From contig JBLRWS010000069.1 of the NCBI GenBank assembly GCA_047921075.1, positions 1 through 11,585 of the forward strand: a DNA stretch of 11,585 bases, given 5' to 3'. Made by a program: the position numbers and the translations under genes. Shown here piece by piece: positions 7,096-11,585 of this stretch (the first letter of the stretch is position 1; every line of letters begins with the position of its first letter). Under the pieces are notes generated by a model that ran no database searches, was not told the DNA's origin, and worked only from the letters and a program-made list of their open reading frames with translations. This DNA comes from JBLRWS01 sp047921075 (GTDB taxonomy: Bacteria > Bacteroidota > Rhodothermia > Balneolales > Balneolaceae).

Positions 7096-7584
7096 ATGAG
7101 ATATTTCACACTGTTTTTGTTTCTATTCACATTGACATTGGCAAACAACGCACTCTCGCAGGTTAGTGGGGAAATGACAAAGTATAACATCACACACCAC
7201 GGCTGTGAGATGGAAAGCGTTACAGCAACGTGGAACCTGAGCACTCTTATGGGCGAACCGGTTGTTGGCGGAAATTTTAAATGGGAAGCACCCAGAGGGG
7301 GTGATGAAAGTTGCCTGAGTTACAATGATTTCATAATTATTAAGGTACAGTCTGATGTTAGCAGAGATTCATGGGGTTGGATTTCCATATCACCGGGCTC
7401 AACCCCGCGTGCAGGCCAAGGATATCCCTTTAATGTTTCGGGTTCTCCTCGGTGGAATCGATTGATTTGCGGCTTTGATAGAAATGGAAACAGAGAGAAC
7501 TGTTTCGATTCAGATAATGCTAAATATTTCTGGCAACAAGGCTTTTCTGTTACAGACTTTATGGTAATGAGAAGATCCAGATAA
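7096..7584 (+). CDS. Exported protein of unknown function
   Basis: Encodes 162 residues that I do not recognise. The ATG at 7096 begins a textbook signal peptide, MRYFTLFLFLFTLTLANNALSQ, with cleavage near residue 21. The same frame is open back to 6919, but an internal signal sequence makes the longer form unlikely. AAGGA 5 bases before the ATG's TGATT is a weak ribosome-site match. The mature part has four cysteines (37, 73, 125, 136), which could form two disulfides in the periplasm or outside the cell. It also has many Trp, Gly and Ser residues in strand-like segments such as YNDFIIIKVQ (76-85), suggesting a small beta-rich domain. It is the first gene of the plus-strand run of envelope proteins. 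Confidence 0.75.
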   Translation: MRYFTLFLFLFTLTLANNALSQVSGEMTKYNITHHGCEMESVTATWNLSTLMGEPVVGGNFKWEAPRGGDESCLSYNDFIIIKVQSDVSRDSWGWISISPGSTPRAGQGYPFNVSGSPRWNRLICGFDRNGNRENCFDSDNAKYFWQQGFSVTDFMVMRRSR

Positions 7585-7689
7585 AAATAATCACTCGAAT
7601 AGTTCATGGCCCAGCGTGGACAAATGAACATTCTTGATTGAAACCAATACTTTATCCCAAGACCAGTTCTGAAAATTATACTGCATATC

Positions 7690-8223
7690 GTGATCGGACT
7701 CCTCGCCCTATATGGCGGGGACTCATTGGCGCAGGGGTTCGCTATAAATAGCTCACCTCTTGCTGAGCAATCGGAAGTGAGCGATCCCTTTACTCCGGCC
7801 AATGGTACTGAGAAGGGGGATTGGAGTATTGTTTATATCGGCACCTTTGTGGTACTTGAAACCGTATTCCTTGCAGGCAGTTTTTTAACAAGATACAAGG
7901 CGGGATCGTATACGGTTGGTGGATTACAGGGGATTTATGCAGTTACTGCCGGAATTGGCGCTCTGGCCGGATTTGCGGAATATGGAATAACTCCGGGTTT
8001 GATATTGGTTGGTGGCCTGGGGTATCTGTCATACTATAATTTCGCTTTTCAGGGCAGGCACTCGAATACCAGAAAATTCTGGACCAACTTCGCAGGCATG
8101 AATGCAGCAGTTGGATTGGCATTAGCTGCGTCACTGATTGAAACTCAATTTATCGATTACTCTATTGGAAGTGTGAACGTTATGGCGAATCTGCAACGTG
8201 TAGGTATACAGTGGGTGTTCTGA
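7690..8223 (+). CDS. Multi-spanning membrane protein, unknown
   Basis: Encodes about 177 residues, not recognised. After an N-terminal hydrophobic/signal-like segment ending LAQ (about residue 15) there are four likely membrane segments: 45-65 (SIVYIGTFVVLETVFLAGSF), 78-97, 101-119 (rich in Gly) and 130-152. The C-terminus, VGIQWVF, resembles the aromatic-ended last strand of outer-membrane proteins, yet the middle looks helical, so the membrane is uncertain. The start is doubtful: there is no ATG. GTG 7690 gives an n-region with no positive charge. Starting at CTG 7669 would give LKIILHIVIGLLALYGGDS, a much better signal peptide with Lys. The frame is open only from 7642. Confidence 0.7.
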   Translation: MIGLLALYGGDSLAQGFAINSSPLAEQSEVSDPFTPANGTEKGDWSIVYIGTFVVLETVFLAGSFLTRYKAGSYTVGGLQGIYAVTAGIGALAGFAEYGITPGLILVGGLGYLSYYNFAFQGRHSNTRKFWTNFAGMNAAVGLALAASLIETQFIDYSIGSVNVMANLQRVGIQWVF

Positions 8224-8258
8224 TTTATTGAATCGGGTTTAAAAAAATAGTACCGGAC

Positions 8259-8704
8259 ATGATCTTTTTACTTTCACTTATGTTGTTGTTTAGTGAGGCT
8301 CAGCTTGAATCTAACCATTTGGATGGTTCATTTGGCTTGCAAACACCTGTCATGAATGTGAGTGTGGAAAAAGGGCAGATATCCCATACCGAGCTTACAA
8401 TAGAGCGGGATAAGGGTAAAACAGCTTTTCATTTCCATGAGGAAGCAGAACTTCCCGAACGGCTTACCATTTCAACGACACTGCTGTCACTTTCGATTAT
8501 GCCGGACAGCGATCACTCGGATCTCCCATACGATATTTACGAACGGGTAAACCAATTTTCGCTGCAGGTGGATCGGGATATTGAGGTGATTTCCGAATCC
8601 AGATCCTACCTGCCGACTATGAGTGCGACATCACTCACGGATCAACAGATGCTTGAACTCCTCAACAAATTTGAAATTCCGCTCACGTTCGATCTCGATG
8701 AGGT
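8259..8704 (+). CDS. Exported protein of unknown function, cut by scaffold gap
   Basis: The first 148 codons run into the N-run at 8705. A hydrophobic leader, MIFLLSLMLLFSEAQ, suggests export, although it has no positive residue before the core. The visible mature part is hydrophilic, with alternating strand-like stretches (VMNVSVEKGQISHTELTIER, 31-50; FSLQVDRDIEVISESRSYLP, 100-119) and then a helical stretch (TDQQMLELLNKF, 127-138). No family was recognised. The gene starts 35 bases after the preceding stop and is likely co-transcribed with it. Its true length cannot be known because the gap is not sequence. Confidence 0.6.
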
Positions 8705-8804
8705 NNNNNNNNNNNNNNNNNNNNNNNNNNNNNNNNNNNNNNNNNNNNNNNNNNNNNNNNNNNNNNNNNNNNNNNNNNNNNNNNNNNNNNNNNNNNNNNN
8801 NNNN
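8705..8804. other. Assembly gap (100 N)
   Basis: Exactly 100 consecutive N. A round 100 is the usual placeholder for a scaffold join of unknown size, so reading frame and distance are not preserved across it, and a repeat or mobile element may have been lost here. Confidence 0.98.
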
Positions 8805-8847
8805 GGGAAGCATCGGTGATGTTTTTTGCGCCATAAAATTTGTTTAA
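8805..8847 (+). CDS. Probable C-terminal end of the gap-interrupted gene
   Basis: After the gap one plus-strand frame reads GSIGDVFCAIKFV and stops at TAA 8845-8847, only six bases before the next start, which is operon-like spacing. This is a better candidate for the true 3' end than the frame continued arithmetically through the N-run, which stops within a few codons (GKHR). Whether it belongs to the gene at 8259 or to another gene lost in the gap cannot be told. Confidence 0.35.
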
Positions 8848-8853
8848 AAATCT

Positions 8854-9297
8854 ATGAATTGTATTAAATCAATAACGTCTGTTACGGTCATTTTTTTAAT
8901 GACTCTTACTTTCAGTGGGATAACTACAGCCGACGCTTCTTCGGGACCGGAGGAATTGAGTTCACCCGTGACAGATACCTGTTATTACTTCGTAGAAACA
9001 AATCTTGATCGCGGAGAATTTTGGAATAATCGTCCATCTCTTTCATTTCTCATCTCTAATATTGTTCCGGCAAGTTGCAGCTCCGGGGGAGGAACGAGAA
9101 CAGATATTTTAAATCAATTTAATGAAGCGGTTAAAGCGGATGGCAGATATGCAGATGCAAAGTTAGCGCGAATTGTATTTGGCCCTTACAATTCCCGAGG
9201 AGATGCTCTAAGGGAACATAGAAAGCATATAGGTAACTACCTTTCAAATAATCACGTCGTAACGGATTTTTCATTCAGGTATTATCGGCAGGATTAG
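8854..9297 (+). CDS. Exported protein of unknown function with SPOR-like tail
   Basis: Encodes 147 residues. An N-terminal signal peptide (KSITSVTVIFLMTLTFSGIT, 5-24) ends near the ADAS at 26-29. Two cysteines in the mature part (43 and 75) could pair. The C-terminal stretch KLARIVFGPYNSRGDALREH (103-122) is faintly like the peptidoglycan-binding SPOR repeat pattern (a strand, G-P-F/Y, then a helix of 'sr..A...'), but only one such unit is seen and the match is by eye. No enzyme motif is visible. The ATG has an A-rich leader and no Shine-Dalgarno. It follows the fragment before it by six bases and precedes the FISUMP-FKBP gene by 47. Confidence 0.72.
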   Translation: MNCIKSITSVTVIFLMTLTFSGITTADASSGPEELSSPVTDTCYYFVETNLDRGEFWNNRPSLSFLISNIVPASCSSGGGTRTDILNQFNEAVKADGRYADAKLARIVFGPYNSRGDALREHRKHIGNYLSNNHVVTDFSFRYYRQD

Positions 9298-9344
9298 AGT
9301 GGTGCCAAATCATTTTTTTTCAAAATCAACAAACATAAAGACAA

Positions 9345-10370
9345 ATGCCTATGATAAGATATTTAACAAGGGTATTTATTTTCCTAATAGTATTATCAGG
9401 GTCTATTCTGTGCGCTTTTCAGGTAAAAGCACAAAATGTGGAAACCGTTACCATTGGTTCCCAGACCTGGATGACCGAAAACCTAAATGTGGATAGATTC
9501 CGCAATGGTGACCCGATCCCACAAGCAAAGACAATTGAAGAGTGGGAGGAAGCTACAAAGAACGAAGAACCGGTATGGGGATATTATGATAACGACCCGG
9601 CCAACGGAGCCAAATATGGTAAGCTTTATAATTGGTTTGCAGTAAAAGATTCAAGAGGATTAGCCCCCGAGGGCTGGCACATCCCATCCAAAACGGAATG
9701 GGATATATTGTCAGATTATTTGGGTGGTTCATCAATTTCAAGTGATGAGCTGAAAAAAACGACGTGGTGGCACGAGGGTGCAAATGGTGGGCGAGCAGAC
9801 TTTTTTGTTGCAGGGTCATCTGATTTCAAGGGTTTAGGAGTAGATGGTCTTTGGTGGAGCTCTACTTTACGTACAGATTTGTTTTCATATAGCACCGCTT
9901 TCTCCTACAGCATGAGAAATACTTCTTTTTTTAATAATAGCACTATTTTTGGTACGGGTATATCTGTACGTGTTATATCAAATTACTCGAGAGATGAGTA
10001 TGCTAATAGAGCAGGTGTATCCCGAACGGATTCAGGGTTGATGTATCGAGTTATTAAAGAAGGGGAAGGTATTAAGCCATCTGTAAATGATGTAGTAAAT
10101 GTCCATTACACCGGATTTCTTACGGATGGAACTGTATTAGATAGTTCTTATCAAATGGTTAGCGGTTCATATCAAAACAAACTAATAACGCTGTCACTCG
10201 ACAACCTGATACCGGGCTGGATGGAAGGCTTACAGCTAATGAGCGTTGGTGCTAAATATGAATTCTATATACCGGCAGAACTGGCATTTGGTGATTCTCC
10301 TTTGCCTAGCAGCCCGATTGCGCCCGGCTCTGATCTGCTATTTTATGTTGAATTGATAGGTATAGAGTAA
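9345..10370 (+). CDS. Exported FISUMP-FKBP fusion: surface domain plus prolyl isomerase
   Basis: Encodes 341 residues in one uninterrupted frame. A signal peptide (1 to about 29, ending FQVKAQ) sends it across the inner membrane. Residues about 33-212 are a FISUMP domain: IGSQTWMTENLNVDRFRNGD (37-56), YYDNDPANGAKYGKLYNWFA (80-99), GLAPEGWHIPSKTEWDILSD (105-124), WWSST (170-174) and ISVRVI (206-211). Residues about 224-341 are an FKBP-type peptidyl-prolyl isomerase with its Mip/FkpA-like lead-in SGLMYRVIKEGEG (230-242), then VHYTGFLTDGTVLDSS (253-268), LIPGWMEGLQLMSVGAKYEF (288-307), AELAFG (311-316) and FYVELIGIE (333-341). Active-pocket residues Tyr255, Asp266 and Trp292 (Tyr26, Asp37, Trp59 in FKBP12) are kept, but Phe36 is Leu265. 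It presumably assists folding outside the cytoplasm. A second in-frame ATG at 9351 is an equally good start. Confidence 0.92.
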   Translation: MPMIRYLTRVFIFLIVLSGSILCAFQVKAQNVETVTIGSQTWMTENLNVDRFRNGDPIPQAKTIEEWEEATKNEEPVWGYYDNDPANGAKYGKLYNWFAVKDSRGLAPEGWHIPSKTEWDILSDYLGGSSISSDELKKTTWWHEGANGGRADFFVAGSSDFKGLGVDGLWWSSTLRTDLFSYSTAFSYSMRNTSFFNNSTIFGTGISVRVISNYSRDEYANRAGVSRTDSGLMYRVIKEGEGIKPSVNDVVNVHYTGFLTDGTVLDSSYQMVSGSYQNKLITLSLDNLIPGWMEGLQLMSVGAKYEFYIPAELAFGDSPLPSSPIAPGSDLLFYVELIGIE

Positions 10371-10417
10371 GACGTATTTGCTGAAAACAACTACTAAATG
10401 AGCCGCTGAACAGTACA

Positions 10418-10744
10418 ATGTCCGATTTTTTCCAGATTGAAAACAACCATATGTTAATCGTTGCACTTAAAAAAGGCACAAGAATCTCCCTGCGGTTTGC
10501 GGGAAGTATTTTCTTCCTGATTCTGCTGGTTACGTGGTTAGACACAGGCAATTTGCGAGATGTTTTAGAATGGTGGCCTTTTATACTTTTTTTTCTCACA
10601 GTTTTTATTCCGGTAAGTACAGCCTGGGTTAGGGTAAAGCAAACCCGAAAAGCTAAAGATGTTGCAATTGCTGCAATAATGACGGTACTATGGCCAACAT
10701 TCATCATCTTGATCGTAACATTATTCATGTTTGGATTTGATTGA
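10418..10744 (+). CDS. Small integral membrane protein, unknown
   Basis: Encodes 108 residues with three likely membrane helices: about 26-41 (RFAGSIFFLILLVTWL), 53-70 (WPFILFFLTVFIPVSTAW) and 83-106 (AIAAIMTVLWPTFIILIVTL). A basic loop (VRVKQTRKAK, 71-80) between helices 2 and 3 would face the cytoplasm by the positive-inside rule. An in-frame ATG at 10451 would remove 11 residues before the first helix. It starts 47 bases after the FISUMP-FKBP stop, the same spacing that gene has from its own upstream neighbour, and is likely in the same transcript. No family recognised. Confidence 0.65.
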   Translation: MSDFFQIENNHMLIVALKKGTRISLRFAGSIFFLILLVTWLDTGNLRDVLEWWPFILFFLTVFIPVSTAWVRVKQTRKAKDVAIAAIMTVLWPTFIILIVTLFMFGFD

Positions 10745-10879
10745 TCAAACGAGTTTTGAGGGGTTACCCCGAATGCATCGAAACGTTTTGGGTGTGATTA
10801 GGCAGGCCGTATAAACAGAATCCAATAATTTCGTTTTTTGAGATATGCAAAAAAAGCAGGATCAAATCACTATAAAATC

Positions 10880-11377
10880 ATGAACCTATTAAACTCGGGC
10901 CTCGCACCCTTTTTGATGTTGATTGCAACGATAGTCTGTGGTTTTGCAGATGCCTCAAATGGGGACATGTTAAAATCAGAGTGTCCGGATTATACATTTG
11001 CTCTGGATGAGTGGAACATTTCCGAGCGGGATGGTTCTTTCTATATCAATCATCTTCATGAGGAAAACCTTTCACAGGAGCTATACTGGAATACAGGCGG
11101 CCCGGAGTTATCTGATGTGGTCGGGCTGGGTGATGATCATATCATCATCGTATATCAGTCAGGTTCGGTGGGCACCTCAGTTATTATAAATACATATCGG
11201 GGATTAATTTTCGATATATGGGAGATGTCATTTATCGGTGATTATCCATACAGATACGAACATCAGGATGATCGTGATGATACCTTAACCCAACCGGAAT
11301 GGACCTTAAAAGAGGGGGCGCTTCACATCAGAGATGTAGCCGAAGGGATTGATACCGTTTTGAAGCTTTTTAAATAG
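10880..11377 (+). CDS. Exported protein of unknown function
   Basis: Encodes 165 residues. I chose ATG 10880 because it opens directly onto a signal peptide (LLNSGLAPFLMLIATIVCGF, 3-22; cleavage near ADAS). The frame extends upstream to a TTG at 10838, which would bury the signal. Cys20 lies in TIVCG, a poor lipobox (Val before Cys), so lipidation is unlikely. The mature part is acidic and strand-rich: YTFALDEWNISERDGSFYIN (38-57), DDHIIIVYQSGSVGTSVIIN (85-104), LIFDIWEMSF (109-118) and WTLKEGALHIRDV (141-153), suggesting a small beta-sandwich or propeller-like piece. No family recognised. It is the last gene of the plus-strand run, and no terminator with a T-run follows. Confidence 0.72.
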   Translation: MNLLNSGLAPFLMLIATIVCGFADASNGDMLKSECPDYTFALDEWNISERDGSFYINHLHEENLSQELYWNTGGPELSDVVGLGDDHIIIVYQSGSVGTSVIINTYRGLIFDIWEMSFIGDYPYRYEHQDDRDDTLTQPEWTLKEGALHIRDVAEGIDTVLKLFK

Positions 11378-11382
11378 CACGA

Positions 11383-11425
11383 GCTCCCCGTACAGGTGGA
11401 GACAGGGATAGAAGAGTTGGGGAGC
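11383..11425. repeat. GC-rich inverted repeat, possible dispersed intergenic repeat
   Basis: GCTCCCC (11383-11389) and GGGGAGC (11419-11425) are perfect 7-base arms with a 29-base spacer, just after the last gene of the run. Nearby CTCTCC and GGGAG (about 11431-11451) add a second, imperfect pair. There is no T-run on either strand. The composition differs sharply from the AT-rich genes before it, and GGGGAGCTC on its minus strand recurs at about 5004-5012, so it may belong to a short intergenic repeat family. Confidence 0.4.
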
Positions 11426-11506
11426 CAAGCCTCTCCTTTGCCGTAGGGAGTTATACCGTTTAATTTCAAGTTACATTTTCATAAATTTCAACTCGAGGAG
11501 CATTCG

Positions 11507-11585
11507 GTGAGCCCGCACATTCTTCCACCGTTGAAGACTGGGAGGCCGATTGCTCCTTTCTTAGTTTTTGGACGGACCGACGCGA
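11507..11585 (+). CDS. Possible 5' end of a gene running off the window
   Basis: GTG at 11507 opens 26 codons (VSPHILPPLKTGRPIAPFLV and on) to the edge. GAGGAG lies six bases before it. That ribosome-site match counts for little, because genes elsewhere in the window do not use one. The minus strand is also open here (11585 to a TGA at 11466-11468, ending PRVEIYENVT), which would instead be a gene's C-terminus. Neither reading has recognisable motifs. Confidence 0.2.
   Translation, partial: MSPHILPPLKTGRPIAPFLVFGRTDA

Noticed and set aside
7602..7629. GTTCAT/ATGAAC inverted repeat after the first exported protein gene, considered as a terminator
   Set aside because: Only 6-base AT-rich arms with a 16-base loop and no T-run; too weak to call.
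8259..8819. The gene at 8259 read straight through the N-run to a stop at 8819
   Set aside because: A 100-N placeholder does not preserve frame, so the apparent ending is meaningless.
10760..10770. GGGG-TTA-CCCC mini hairpin between the small membrane protein and the last exported protein
   Set aside because: Four-base stem with no T-run after it; not enough for a terminator or operator call.

Overview
The window looks like chromosomal DNA of an aerobic member of the Bacteroidota/Balneolota (FCB) group. Three lines support this. None of the well-supported genes has a convincing Shine-Dalgarno sequence in front of its start; many have A-rich leaders instead. A FISUMP (Fibrobacter succinogenes major paralogous) domain protein is present. 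The oxygen-dependent haem enzymes HemE and HemF are encoded together. The exact lineage is an inference from style and content, not from a database match.

Bases 1 to about 6700 are mostly ordinary conserved genes with a GC-rich look. On the minus strand lie the 5' part of tig (trigger factor) and, just upstream of it, a tRNA-Leu(UAG). Divergent from these is a plus-strand pair, cutA and a crotonase-fold gene, which overlap by 8 bases. A small SnoaL-like gene with a clean Rho-independent terminator follows. Then come hemE and hemF (minus strand, hemE first), an alpha/beta hydrolase (plus) and a PAS-LuxR regulator (minus). The last two are convergent and share the palindromic stop TTAA.

Bases 6713-7095 are a non-coding stretch with three inverted repeats between the PAS-LuxR gene and a run of plus-strand genes.

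Bases 7096-11377 are visibly more AT-rich and hold seven plus-strand genes, all for small exported or membrane proteins. Most are not recognisable. The one with clear domains is a 341-residue exported protein joining a FISUMP domain to an FKBP-type peptidyl-prolyl isomerase domain. A run of 100 N (8705-8804) is a scaffold gap that truncates one of these genes, so its length and 3' end are unknown. This block looks like accessory, lineage-specific cell-envelope material; whether it works as one system is not shown by the sequence.

The last 200 bases contain a GC-rich inverted repeat, possibly a dispersed intergenic repeat, and ambiguous open frames running off the edge.
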